DNA of 64,000 nucleotides. It comes from Monilinia fructicola. Its lineage: Eukaryota > Ascomycota > Leotiomycetes > Helotiales > Sclerotiniaceae. Position 1 is the first letter of the stretch, and every line of letters starts with the position of its first letter. Under the pieces are notes generated by a model, which was given only the letters and a program-made list of their open reading frames with translations, made no database searches and had not been told where the DNA came from. Below, piece by piece: positions 23,432-35,860 of the stretch. The position numbers and the translations under genes are program-made. The stretch covers positions 699,001 through 763,000 of the forward strand of contig VICG01000015.1 of assembly GCA_008692225.1 (NCBI GenBank). The letters run 5' to 3'.

Positions 23432-26369
23432 ATGGATGCCATAGATCGTCATGAGTATCCTGCTATGCTGGTGAGTGATTATTCTCTTCTATGCTACTCC
23501 AAAATATATCGAGTCGTGAGAGTCATTCATTTTAAGAGTCATTCATCTCATATGTTAACCATTTTCCCCCATAGGATCGATTACAGCCAGGAGCCGCAGC
23601 GAAAAAACTTAATGATCGGGTCAAGAGGATCAACAAAGTAAATACGGAGATCGCGGATTGGTTGCAGGTATAGATATATATTATTCCGACAGCTGTGGTG
23701 AGAGTCATGAGTTATTTACACAATTGTTAGGAGCGTTGGAAGGCCGAAGAATCATATGCTGCCAGTCTCAGAAAACTGGCGCGGAAACCTTTACCAGAGA
23801 CGGGAGGAGATTTGGGGTATGGCATTCTTTGACATGTGCAAACGGAATGCTGGCTGACCAGACATTTAGGGTATTTGATGCACCGTGGAGAAAAATCGTG
23901 AATTCAGTCGAATCAATCGCAGATGCTCATTATAATCTTTCCGACCGGATCTCAAAGGAGATTGAGCATGCGCTACGCAAATTCGCTACTCAAAATAGAG
24001 AGATGCAAGGGATGACAACAATGCAAGGGAATCTTTCATCGATGGCTAAGGAATTTGAAGATGCGCAACATGCATCGGAGAAGCTCAGTAAGAAGGGGGG
24101 GAAAGCAAGTGCGCAAAAGGTGGAGAATGCGGCAGCTAAATTACAAAATGCGGAACAACAATGGCACGCTCAAGCTCCTTTCATATTTGAAAGTCTTCAG
24201 GCGCTAGATGAAAGACGATTGAATCATCTCCGAGATGTTCTTACTCAACTCGAAACACATGAGGCCGATAGAGTGGAGAGAAGTCGAGTCGCCGTTGAGC
24301 AGACCCTAACTGCATTGTTAGAGATAGACACAGCTCACGAAATTAGGAATTGGTCCGAAGCAACGACTGGGGGAAGACCCGTCACGGATGGAGCCGCGCG
24401 ACAACTATCTAGCGCTGGAGAGGGTGGCACGGGTAGCGCCTTACCAATACCCCCGCCTACCCCACGATCGACACATTCAGCGGCGGCGAGTGATGTATCG
24501 AAGCAGGAAGGCGCTGGTGGTAGGCTACATCTCTCTTATCTGCATTGCTCCGGCATGAAATGCAATGCTGCAGGATTCTGTGATCGATGCTAACATACCC
24601 AATCTAGAGTCAAAGCTAAAAAGTCGCTTCGGCACGATGCTGCAACGACGACGTCAAAGCATCCATGGAGGATTTGCTCGTGCCCCATCGCCTAATAAGG
24701 GTTTCGCAAGTTTAAACAATCGCAATTCCAACAGCAGCTCGGGACGGCCAACTCTGTCACCTCATACTTCATCGAATAACTTGCGAGACTCACTTCCACA
24801 AGACACTCGACTTTCTGCGCTCCCCGAATCACCATCGAATCGAGATTCTTTGCAACCAAATGGCAATTCTAATGGCATGGGTCAAGAATCACTGAGCGCA
24901 TCGGATTCCATCCGACCCGCCACTTCCAATGGCATATCAAGCCCGGGGATGGTGGATTTATCAGAGGTCGAACCACCAGCAGGTCCGCCCCCATCGCATT
25001 TCCAAGAAACTCAAAAAGATTCCGAGGGCTTTCTCGGTCCCAGCAGCCATGAACGATCCCATATCACAGGCTCAACAAGAGGCCCACGAGCAAAACGAAC
25101 CTCAATTTAAGCTGGATATTCGAGATCAACCCATCCCGGAACAAGATGCAGATGCACACAAGCTGCATTGTCAAATGTCGCCAATACCTTGCGTTCGTCT
25201 CAATTAGTCACCCCAGGTCGAAAGGTTGGTACCGTTCGAGGTCGACGAGACGTGCGACATACGGTCTATGTCCCTTCACCCACTCTTGAGGTGAGTAACG
25301 TGGAAAATCATTTGCCTCCTTCGCCGGCCTTGCCACTAGGGGGAGCACGTGGGTCAGCTATTGCAGCTATATCTGAACATGGCCACGGAAATGGTGCGCC
25401 AAGCATCTCTGATACAAAAACTCGATTCGTTCCGGACATTCTCTCTCAAATAATGTTGTACCCAAGCATGCGGATATGCACCACCCTGGCCTCAATGCGT
25501 CAATCATCGAAACCGTGAGAGCTTCGATAGAAAATGGCGTGGCTAAAACGGTCAAGGTTGGCGGGGAGATTGCTTTGGCCTACGTATCATCGCCGAATGG
25601 TACTACTTCGTTGCCAGCTTCAGGTAAGTCAACCCACCTATAGAAACTCGCTGCAAAATCTAACAAACGTAGGGACCGAGACAATTCGTATCAATAACTT
25701 CCCAGCTCTAGAAGCGATTGGTCCTAACAGAACGTTCGTTCATCCCGTCTCGGCAGATAAGCCGGATGAATTCACCATAGATCTTGCGTCAATATCGCAT
25801 AAAACATCAGCCGCTTTCACGTATCGAGTACATGTCGAGGATCAGGATATGGGTTCATATTCACCATTATTATTGAAACCAGCGTGGAAACGTGTAGGTG
25901 ATAAGCTTGGTCTTATTATTGATTATGGGCTTAATCCAGCTTTCTCTTCTGATGCTATCACCTTCAACAACCTGGTCATTATAGCAAATATACAGCCACC
26001 GGAACTACCAATTGCAAATCCAGACCGACTGGCACGCATTACCGCGATCGATCCTCTATCGTTTGGCCTCTTGGAGATGTTACACTCAGTCATGAATTCC
26101 AACGAGTAACGGCCTTGTTTAGCAGTCCAGAAGGTACCAATCAAGTCATCAACCCAGATCATGCAGAAGGCAGATGGGAAGTTCACAGTCCAAATGTTGG
26201 TAGTGGTATCAGTATTTCAAGACTGGAAGCAGCAAAAGGTGCGGAAGAATCAGATCCATTCGCCGATGAATCCTTAGCCCCAACGGCGGGTAACTGGGTG
26301 AATGTTGAGACAAGTAAGAAGATTGCTACCGCTCCCGGAATGTATTTGGGAAGAGATGGTACAGCATAA
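23432..26369 (+). CDS. SYP1: F-BAR/muniscin endocytic adaptor, Syp1-like (frame-broken as given)
   Basis: Early endocytosis and septin adaptor. Exons: 23432-23470, 23575-23667, 23731-23816, 23870-24519, 24608-25623 and 25673-26369, with consistent phases and CTGAC/GCTAAC branch sites. The N-terminus reads MDAIDRHEYPAML then DRLQPGAAAKKL, a typical Syp1 F-BAR start. The coiled F-BAR region runs to about residue 260, followed by a Ser/Pro-rich linker (residues about 260-500), then a mu-homology-type domain (KHADMHHPGLNASI, VGGEIALAYV, LGDVTLSHEF, SSPEGTNQVINP) ending at DGTA. Four single-base slips break the frame: an extra base in TTT at 25030-25032, a missing base near 25162, the A run at 25416-25420, and a missing base near 25991. 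Protein similarity continues on both sides of each, so I read one gene. Sequence error is more likely than gene decay. Confidence 0.8.
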
Positions 26370-26866
26370 AACTAGTGTGTTGGGATTGGGAAATTAGGGG
26401 CTGAGGATGGGGAAGGAGTTCTTTCTGCGAATTGTACTTGGCGGTTTGAATGTGGTTAAAAACGGTTAAAAAAAGTACATACGGTGCAGATGGGGGCTTT
26501 GTAGGGTGGAAGTGTAATGGTTGGGGATTTGTGGAAGTGATAATTCTTCGAGTTGATACCTAGCGACTAGCGACTAGCGCTCTTTTGTTTGTTTGTTTTT
26601 TTTTTTTTTTTTGCAGCGTATGTATATGTATATGTATATACTCTCCAGCGATTTCATTCGAGATTACGGTATTGAAAGATTCTACCAAGATACCCCTGAA
26701 GATCTTTCAAGACAGCAAGCATACATGCATGCATGGATAGCAGATATGCCAACGTTTCAAACTTTCCTCTGTGCATTCCTCCAGTCCTCATGAGTGCGTG
26801 CGTATCTTGCTTGACCTCTTTACACTTATTCTTCAATTATACTCGTTAGGAGGCTGGTTGGCTGGT

Positions 26867-27011
<145 letters not shown>

Positions 27012-27405
27012 GTTCTATCTCTCTGTCTATCTATCTATCTATCTATCTGTCTGTCTGTCTATCTATCTAGATCAAATCAAATCAAACCAACCCTCTCATC
27101 ATCCATCATGGATCTTGAATCGCACGTCTACTATTTCACGCATGGATCTCGGGTTAATACTGACTCGGGGGGGGGGTTTCTTTTTTTCTTTTTTCTTTTT
27201 TTTGTCGCTGGTAGGATGAGCGGGTGAGGGTGAGGGTGAGGGTTGGTACGGCTTTTGTGGGGTGGGGGGCAGAAGGGGGAGGAGGATGTGGGAGGAGGAG
27301 AAGGGGAGGGGAGGGGGGGAGGGGAAGGGGAAGGGGAGGGGGAGGGGAAGGGGAAGGGGGAGCAAAAGATGTGTGGATTTTGGTGTTGGTGTTGGTGCTG
27401 ATGTT

Positions 27406-27519
27406 TGATGTTGATGTTGATGTTGATGTTGATGTTGATGTTGATGTTGATGTTGATGTTGATGTTGATGTTGATGTTGATGTTGATGTTGATTGATGTT
27501 GATGTTGATGTTGATGGTT
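27406..27519 (+). repeat. TTGATG hexanucleotide array
   Basis: About 19 units of TTGATG with one shortened unit near 27492. Confidence 0.9.
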
Positions 27520-28489
27520 TTATTTGAGGGGTTTTTTGGTGCAGATTTGATTTGATTCGATTCGATTTGATTGGTGCTTGGTACTTGGAGAATACTATGT
27601 GCGGTGATGGGTTCGACGGGGAGATTGGAAGATAGATGGAAGGAAACGGAGATCCCAGCGAAGAGAGAGAGAGATTCGGGCAGGATATCGAGAGGGGGAG
27701 ATTATGGGATTGCGGGATTGCGGGATACAGGATTGGGAATAGAGGGAAGGGATTCGGACCGGGAAAGCGGGGCGGACCGGGGGAGGTTTCCTTTTGGGGA
27801 GGTGGTGTGGATGGATTGGGTGAGGGGGTGGTGCTGCGATGTGGTGCGGTGCTGGATTGGGTGCAGGCTGGGTGCGGGTAGATATCTGTCTCTATCTATC
27901 TGGTGATGGTGGATGGGATGATGGGATGTTATGTTATGATGTGATATGATAGGTATGATATGATATAGATGATATGATTTGGTGATGTATGAATTTATGA
28001 TAAGGAGTTTGAGATAAGGGTTTGTTTGGTATTGCGTTATGAGTATTGAGGGGTTGTGATTAGGTTGTACGATGATGTGATGTGATGTGATGTGATGTAG
28101 TGTGTGATGTGATATATGATATGGTCAAGAGGAGGAGGAGTAAGAGGACAGTGAATATACAAGCTACCTACGTCATGGAGGGCTCGTGATATCCATTCCT
28201 GAGTTGATAACTCGCTTTGGTTCGGAGGTAGTAATTAGGTAGTTATTCCTTTTACTTATTTAAGAGCCCTTGCATCGATCATCACTCTTCAACTTACAAC
28301 TTCTTGTCTCCTTGCACCAGATACCATTCTTCAAGTCTTCGCACCAACAACGTCGAAGCTCTGCGCGACACCCATTTCAATAACCACATCTCAAATCGAA
28401 GTTCTGTCTTGATCGTAAGTTGATCTCACTTCTCATCAAGAGAGCACCATCATCGCCCAGACAAACCCAACAACCACCATCAACCAAGC

Positions 28490-29557
28490 ATGTCCAACTA
28501 CGAGAACAAAGATCAATCGGGTAGCTACGGCGACGATCAGCAAAGTGGTGAGACTGACTCTCCATGCATTCAATATCTCCAAGCCTCGTTCGTACCTACT
28601 GACCAATTGCATGCAGGTTATGGAAATCGCGCCGATGCGCAATCTGGTGGTGTGTAGTAGCTCATTTCACTCTTCACCTTTCACTCTCTCTGCTGATGTT
28701 GATGTGCACTCTTGATGCTGATTCAAGTTTCACTCTTGTGACCACGGTAATGAATGATCAGGATCCATACTAATCGACATCACAGGCTTCGGCAGCTCGG
28801 GAAAATGATGATGCAAGGAGCGGTTCTGGCGATGATAACCCGGGTGAGAGATATGGCTCTGATTCTGGTGCTGGTGTGACGAGCTCGCGGGTTTGGGGGG
28901 AGATGGTGATGATGGTGATGATGATACTTCTGGTGGCTATGGAGAAAACACGTCTGGATTGGGAGGAAGAGGTAACGATGACGATAGTTCTGGCGGATAC
29001 GGCAATGATACTTCAAATGCCGGTGACTCTCATGATGATAATGCATCACGGGGCTTTGAAATACCAAGTCTAGCTCTGGAGCCTTTGGCGATGACGGTAA
29101 TGCGTCGGGGGATACGGTGACGATACATCCACTCCGAGCACATTTGGAGGTAAGCAAAGCTCTGGTGGATACGGAACGACAGATTCGAGCTCTGGCGGCT
29201 ACGGTGGTGATGATGATGCATCTGGAGGTTTTGGTGCGCATAAGTCTCGTCCCGACACATTTGGAGATGATGATCAAAGCTCTGGTGGTTATGGGGGAAA
29301 TAATCAAACCTCGAGCGGATACGGTGGAGATGGGAGCAATACTGATACATATGATCAATCCTCTGGCAGTAAGTAGATCCACCCGTGCTTGCAAATGTTC
29401 TCCGGCGATTAACCAAGATATAGGCTACGGCAGTAGCAATGACCAAACGTCTGGTGGTTCATCCGGCAATCATCCATCGGCAGATGCGTATAACCAAGGT
29501 GAAAATCAGTCTGGATTGAAGAAGGGTTTGGACAAGGCTAAGGAATTGTTCCGGTAG
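28490..29557 (+). CDS. Gly/Ser/Asp-rich low-complexity protein (SSGGYG repeats)
   Basis: The start MSNYENKDQSGSYGDD is at 28490. Exons 28490-28547 and 28617-28649 lead to a third exon from 28786, and a last exon from 29424 ends SGLKKGLDKAKELFR. The body repeats SSGGYG/DD motifs and is predicted disordered and hydrophilic, with no signal peptide. Such proteins resemble fungal stress-related dehydrin-like glycine-rich proteins; that is inference. The repeat pattern continues across four frame slips: an A4 run at 28802-28805 (or use of an acceptor 10 nt further on), G runs near 28889-28900, a missing G near 29058, and G5 at 29107-29111. Each fix is one base in a homopolymer. The final intron 29369-29423 (GTAAGT..ATATAG) is well formed. 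Confidence 0.65.
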
Positions 29558-31419
29558 GATTAAATCTCTAGGAATACTTTGATCATCTGGTGGTGGTTTG
29601 GCTTGAGGGATTTTAGGGTCGAAGATTTTTCTTGCGCTGGCAACAAGGTTTCCTCACGAGGGATTTGAAGGAGCGGTACGTACTAGGGATAGGCACTCGG
29701 CTTGACTTTTAGACTTGCGCTGGCAAGAACATGGGCGGTGGTGTGTGAAACCCGGAGGTGTTTTGCACGCGGTGATTTTAGGGAGACGTTGATCTTTACC
29801 ACACGATGAGTTTTAGGAAACGATGTTTTCAACAACAGGAGTCTATAGCTGTCCAATAGCAACTTAATTGACCAAGTCATAACCTATTTCAATGTGCTCA
29901 GTAATTACTGCCCCTATGCCCAAGCGAGACTTTGACTTTCAACATTCATCGGATTTGTATCTTAGTATCTTTATGATAGACTAAGCTTATAGTGCACACG
30001 TAAGCAGCGACATGATAAGATCCCCTAAGATCTTTGTCTGCTCCGCAAGATACCTTTTGAGCGATCTCGGATCAAAAGGAAGGTAGAGCCACTCTCGTTG
30101 GTAACAAGCAAGCGTTACGATTGACGATTTCGGATCATACGCATGGTATCTCCTGCTGAGTGGGATACTTTCTCCGTCTTCATATCGCCCAATTGCGCAT
30201 CACTCGTGTGAGATCGAGTCGCATGAGAAACATCGTCTCGGGAGTTTTGGAGCTCGAGACGGTTTTCCCAAGACGGCATGGTGAATTCACGGCGGGGGAC
30301 TTGGGTTCGCGAGGTCGGAGCCATGGGGAGGGCTGAGGCCGACAGTGTATAGAAGCTGTGGTCTGTGCGGGATGCGTTCTCAGCGAGGGGTAGATTGGGA
30401 TGGGGAGGGTGCTATGTTGGGGAGGGTTTTCGCGTATTTGGTGAGCCGCTGGGCTTCTTCATCTTGTGAGATGCATGATCTTTTGGATATTCGATCGATA
30501 TGGTGTTACACCACTGACAGATGGCGAGCGTACGGATGAGTTTAAGAGGCTAGTGAAAGATGGAAGATATTTAGTTTGGCGAAAAAGAGCTATGTGTGAA
30601 AGTCATTCCTTACACTTGCTTGGATGCTTGATTCGATGTTCATCAGCTGGACAACCTTTCGATCAAGTATTCGAATAGGACATGAAAGAAATTGAATGTT
30701 GGAACGGTAAGAATTATCAATATGGCGCAAACGGGCTGCGGAGTTGCTCCACCTGAAGGTCATTTCCTTCACTTTCGTGGTCCACGGGTCGTTATGACCT
30801 CCAGGCAACCTTTTGAGCGCATAGTTAATTCGCATGGCGCTACATTGTTTCCCGACGCCTAATAGTGTGGGCACTCTCGAAGAAGCTATGTAAGAAGCTG
30901 AAGATTAAAGAATTGAAAGTGTTTGGTTTGGCGAAAAAGAGGCTATATTTGAAGGCCATTCCAGCGCTTGCTTGGCCACTTGTTGTGTTTTCAGTTAGGT
31001 AATACTTTACGCAGTTAATTTATATGGCGTCAACCGATAACAAGTGACGAGCCGTAGCAATGTTTTGAATAGGAGATTGAATGAAATGAGTAAGTGGGCG
31101 TTGCTTTGTCAGCTTTATGAGGCTTATACTGGGCTTGCAAAGCTTGTAGGGCTTGGAGGGCTTGGAGGGCTTGGAGGGCTTTTGAGATAGCCTTGACATC
31201 GAAGGAATCATTTCATCTATCCACGAAGGGTGCCACGCACAATTGTAGGCAGCAAAGAAAAATTATAAAAAGTGTTGAATGGTCAGCCGGTAATGTGTCT
31301 CGGAGAGTGGTATCAATTCACAAAATCCTTCGATACTCAATACTCATCGGTACATCAACACGCACGCTCTCGGCATTACGACGATAAACACAAAACTAAT
31401 CGTACCTTGAGTCAGCAAC
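29558..31419. other. Intergenic with a degenerate tandem duplication
   Basis: No confident gene. Two decayed similar segments occur: GTTTGGCGAAAAAGAG at about 30575 and 30930, each followed by a GAAGG/GAAAG..CATTCC stretch, an AGTTAATT..ATGGCG block and a GAATAGGA..ATTGAATG block. Four AGGGCTTGG units lie at 31148-31180. The last 200 bases probably carry the promoter of the secreted protein at 31420. Confidence 0.4.
30115..30324 (-). CDS. Small hypothetical ORF, 69 aa
   Basis: An ATG at 30324 opens 69 hydrophilic codons (MAPTSRTQVPRREF..MIRNRQS) without low complexity. No domain, signal peptide or intron supports it. It may be chance. Confidence 0.2.
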   Translation of the reverse strand: MAPTSRTQVPRREFTMPSWENRLELQNSRDDVSHATRSHTSDAQLGDMKTEKVSHSAGDTMRMIRNRQS

Positions 31420-31956
31420 ATGAGGAGCAGTTTGATCTCTACGGTTCTGTTGGCAGCAATGTTTTTACCCGCTGCATTTGCGGTCATCAAAAAAATACAT
31501 GATGGCCCGGGACTCACTCACGAGGAATACCTCGAGTCGCTCATACTCAATACTACGGAAGGATGGGAACCAATGGCGCGCGTCCCGCAATACCTCTTGG
31601 ATGAAGGTGATTTCTTGGATCTTGGTAACATCTCAGGAATTGAGAAAAGGGGTGGTGGGAGACAATTCATTGGCTATGTCAACAATGAATGTTCTGGTAG
31701 TTACACGATTGACGTGGTGAACTTTGGATGTGGTGTGTGCGCCTCGAGTGCCACTTCATTGAAAGGTGGTTTCCTATGGAGACAGACCATCAGTGGGGAC
31801 TACCCAACAGGGGCATGGTTTGGGGGCTTATGGTGCTCAGGACCACAGATGCACTCCCAAGGGATTAATCCGAACCAATATTCATCGTGCGACACGGCCC
31901 AACAATGGACCGGTGGTTCACCTTACTTGTCAGTAATACTTTACCAAGGTTGTTGA
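31420..31956 (+). CDS. Secreted cysteine-containing protein with Kex2-type site
   Basis: Single-exon gene of 178 residues. The N-terminus MRSSLISTVLLAAMFLPAAFA is a clear signal peptide. A propeptide-like stretch follows with one N-glycosylation sequon (NTT) and ends at the dibasic site IEKR (about residue 76), a typical Kex2 cleavage point. The predicted mature part starts GGGRQFIGY and holds six cysteines (NEC, FGC, GVC, LWC, SSC and the C-terminal QGC), Gly- and Trp-rich (GAWFGGLWCSG). The last residue is Cys. I do not recognise a family. The layout (signal, pro-region, small cysteine domain) is that of secreted fungal effector-like or antimicrobial-type proteins. The frame is intact. It stands alone with about 1.9 kb free on each side. 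Confidence 0.75.
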   Translation: MRSSLISTVLLAAMFLPAAFAVIKKIHDGPGLTHEEYLESLILNTTEGWEPMARVPQYLLDEGDFLDLGNISGIEKRGGGRQFIGYVNNECSGSYTIDVVNFGCGVCASSATSLKGGFLWRQTISGDYPTGAWFGGLWCSGPQMHSQGINPNQYSSCDTAQQWTGGSPYLSVILYQGC

Positions 31957-34087
31957 AAGAAGCATAGGTCATCGATTAATCAAATGTCAGCCTATGTGAT
32001 GCTGGGCTTGAATACCGCGCTCATTTTGAAGTTACTTCAAGTTATTCATAGCAATTTCCAAAATGCCTGTGGTATTTGGGGTATGGCAATATGTTGGAGT
32101 TGCTGGACACTACGCTCATTTCAGAGGTCGTTTAAAGCACATGTAGCAATCTGTCAAATACTCAAGGTATTCGGAGGGGGGGAATTCGGTTTTGTGCTTT
32201 CGATCCAGTCACTTTCTCTTCCATAGTTTCAACAAATATATCAATCTTTGGTTTCGAAACCAACCCCCTTCTTTCCAGTAAAGTGTAAGTGTATCTTGCT
32301 CTAATAACGCTCTGCTTGAAAACCCATGACTTATTCAAAGCTACAAGAGCGATATTCTCACACCTACTTCAATAAGTACTCGCTTAATCACTGACGTTGT
32401 TCTTACTACAAACGGAACGTGAATTTGTGTTATGGGTACAATCTTTGAGGCCCTGATGACTAGGTTAGAATGACCTTCCATGATGACTATTCAATGTCGG
32501 CCATTCTATCATCTACTCGATTTCTCCTAGAAGAACTATGAGTCATGGGACATGAACCACCGTATGAAGAGAAACTCGACCAATACACAGCTGCTATTTT
32601 TGAAGATATCCTTTTTCTGGCGTGATAACCCTGGAGTTATAATGAGGTGCCCCTATTGTCTCATCTAGGTTGAAAAGGTTGACATTGTTCCACGAAGCCC
32701 ATATGTTATCTCACATAACTGGTCTTTGGGTTGATGTATAACTGCACCACACCACAGGAACAAAATTAGCCATTCTGGTGCCTAACTAGTACTTCATACT
32801 AATATATTTAAAGTGTGCCGAAGGGGACCTTGGACTATCACCAACACAGTCTGCACAATCCAGACCAAGAACTCGAATACACAGACTAGAATTGAGTATA
32901 TGAAGGGCGGTATTTTCTTGTAGTATACAAACCATAAATCTCGATAAAGATACATAAGCATGACCAAATACCTTTTTATGAAACTCTCGTACGAACCTAG
33001 AGACTTTAAGAAAATCAGAAAGTCGATTGATGAAATTCAATACTTGAAGAACGAACAGGTATTAGATAACATTCTAATACTGGTAACTTCGATCTTTTGC
33101 ATTGAACATCCCCTGCTATGATCCAACTAGAACGTATACTCTATAATATGACCTGACTCACACTCTGAAGAGGAAAAGAAAGTTGAATTTTACACACATT
33201 ACTTGACACTCCAAATCATTCGCTCAGTATTCATGAGAACTAATACAGTCGAGTTGCATAGATTTCACAGCGGCACTTGCTGGAACCGAGGTATAATTCT
33301 GACATTGACCGTGTAGAGCCATGCCAACAAGTGCTAGGACATCGAGATCTGGCTCTATATTTCAGTGAAGCACTATTCACAAGAGCTCTCACTATTCCGC
33401 GCTGCCCCATGATCATGGAAAGCAAATCGCGAGAGATAGACTGGTGAACTTCTGCCAGCTGTATCCAAGAAGTTGATGCGGGTATATTTACTCCAGAGTA
33501 TTTCCAACGGCACCTCCGCTCTTCATAATATTTCACCAATTGATATTGACGGCAGCACCCTCTTGTCTTAGGCTCTTCGTCGCATTCTGATTTCGAATTT
33601 GAGATACAAGATCTAGGGCAATTGATGCCGGCTGGTGTTCAGCAACATCGCTGCCAGGCAGACTTATTGAACTACGACCTTATTCTTGGCATTTGAGATG
33701 TAGAATGTGATTAATCGAATACTCAGAACAGCATGGGTGAATTTCTAAACTGGTGAAATGGATGTTTCTAAAACTATCAAGTTCCAAGGTTATCTCTATT
33801 CGCAATGATTTGATCATGTGATAAGATCAGTAGGTTGACCGTCCCAAACAATCATCACACCGCCTTTACTTTGATCGGCAGAATCTATTTGATAATTAAA
33901 CATAATATTGCACCCATTTCTGCCCGCGACATCAAACAAGCCTTGAAGCTTCGTATAACATAACGCGTTGATTGCCTCTGCTGATTAGCTTCAATCCCAT
34001 CACGTTCAATCAAAATATCATTCGCAATACACGGCTTCTCGTTTGCAGATCGTTATAGGACGTATCGACGCGACGCGCATTGCCAAA
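31957..34087. other. Intergenic, no assigned gene
   Basis: AT-moderate sequence. Minus-strand frames at 32786-33040 and 33240-33539 have protein-like composition, but I can connect neither to a family nor join them by credible splice sites. Decayed gene fragments are possible. Confidence 0.4.
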
Positions 34088-35860
34088 ATGGCTGTTCGTG
34101 ATGTTGCTCCGGGCTACATTACTCTTGAAACTAGAGTGGCATCTTACCGCTCCGCACAACCTATCACTGGTCGTAGAACATCGACCGCTGGATCAAAAGC
34201 TCCCAAAAATCTAAAATGGCCACACAAATTCTTGTTGCCAGAACAAGTACGGAGTGCTTCATCCCTGTAGACTGATGGTTCGCTGACATTGTGCAAAGCT
34301 TGCAAAGGCAGGCTTCTTTTATTACCCTTCGCAAGCCAGTCCGGATAACTGCGCTTGCTTCCTCTGCCATCGATCTATTGATTCTTGGGAAGAGGGGGAT
34401 GATCCGTTAGTAGAGCATCTAAAACATTCACCAAATTGCGGATGGGCAATTGTTGCTTCTATCGAGGCACAAGATAAAGACTTGTGCCTTGAGTATCCCG
34501 CTAGTGTGAAGATGGTTGAGGCAAGAACTGCAACATTCGCAGGAAGATGGCCCCATGAAGCAAAGAGGGGTTGGAAATGCAAGACTAAGCAGGTAGGAGT
34601 TACTCTTCAAGTATCATGACATCTATACTGACACAATCACAGTTGGTCAATGCTGGATGGAAATATACTCCAACTTCAGAATCTAACGACATGGCTACCT
34701 GCACTTATTGTTCATTGGCATTAGATGGATGGGAGCCCTCCGACAAGCCACTGTATGTTCAGTCGATCTAACCTCTACAAAAGTTAACGTTTTGCAGGGA
34801 TGAACATTATAATCGTTCGCCCAATTGTCCTTTCTTCACACTCATCGACGAGTATAACTCAGAACTTGCCTTAAAAAAATCAACTAGTAAGAAGGGCAGA
34901 CCATCTAAAGCATCCCGACTATCCACGCAATCCGTTGTTGCTGTCGCCAGCGACGGAAATACTGAAGAAGGAGACAGCATTCTTTCTACAGCCACCACAA
35001 GCGGCAAGACTTATGGAGCCAAGGGTCGGAAGACGAAGGCCAATAAGATTGAGTCGTCCAGGTTATCTACACAATCCGCCATTACTGTTGCCAGCAATGC
35101 AACTGCTGAAGAAGGAGACAGCATTATATCTACAGCTACAACAAAAGGAAAGACTTCTGCGCTAAAGGGTCGCAAGCTTAAATCCAAGAATGTGGCACCA
35201 ATTGAACTTCCTCCTACAGTTGCAGCAGCGTCTACCTCCCGTGGTAGAAAGAGGAAGAGTGGCGATGAGATTTCTCAGCCTGATCTTCCAAATCCGGAGC
35301 CTAAAAGACGCACAACAAGGAGCAGCACCGCACGGGTTATTCCTCAAGCATCTGCTGCACCACTCCGTGCACCCACCTTCACAGATTTGCAAAACCAAGC
35401 AGGAGCTTCGGATTTGCTCTGGATGGAAGGATCTCCTCCTCGATCTATTTCTCCCGAATCCACCCCTCCCTTGTCGCCACCTCAATCTTCGGTTGCAGAT
35501 AACCAAATTTCCGATACCGAACATCAGTCTTCCGATGCGGAAAATCACCTTCCTGAGAAACCTAATACCCCTCAAAATCAACATTTCAAGACTCCTAAAA
35601 GTACCAAGCAATGGGAAGCTATAGATGTCGAGATGTTTTTTGGTGATGAAGAACACGAAAACTTTGTGGCTGCCATGTCCAAACTTAAAACAGGAATTCT
35701 AAGCAAAGCTGAAAGTCAAATGTCGGTGGAACAATGGATTTACCACACTGCGGAGGTTGCTCAAGAAAAGCTTCGTGAAGAGTGCGAGAGGATGGTTGCG
35801 TCATTTGAGGCTGAAGGACTCAAGGCGCTGGCGTGTTTAGAATCCATTGAGGTTGTATAA
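34088..35860 (+). CDS. BIR1: BIR-domain protein, Bir1/Survivin-like
   Basis: Chromosomal passenger complex subunit that helps Aurora kinase at centromeres. Four exons (34088-34246, 34299-34592, 34643-34752, 34798-35860) give 541 residues with perfect phase. First BIR: LETRVASYRS, KWPHKFLLPEQ, AKAGFFYYPS, then zinc ligands in CACFLC, HLKHSPNC. Second BIR: FAGRWPH, NAGWKYTP, CTYC, DEHYNRSPNC. The long C-terminal tail is Ser/Lys-rich with RKRK/KRR basic clusters and many SP/TP sites suited to CDK control. It ends in a helical region (about residues 460-541) that in this family binds the inner centromere complex. The tail contains two copies of a roughly 42-residue block (34912-35036 and 35054-35178) with the shared words EEGDSI and STATT. 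Introns are 45-52 nt. The frame is intact throughout. The ATG before AVRDVAP is chosen because it is in frame just upstream of BIR1. Confidence 0.9.

Noticed and set aside
28780..29394. 204-codon minus-strand frame
   Set aside because: Antisense of the SSGGYG-repeat gene; the sense strand has the splice sites and repeat logic.
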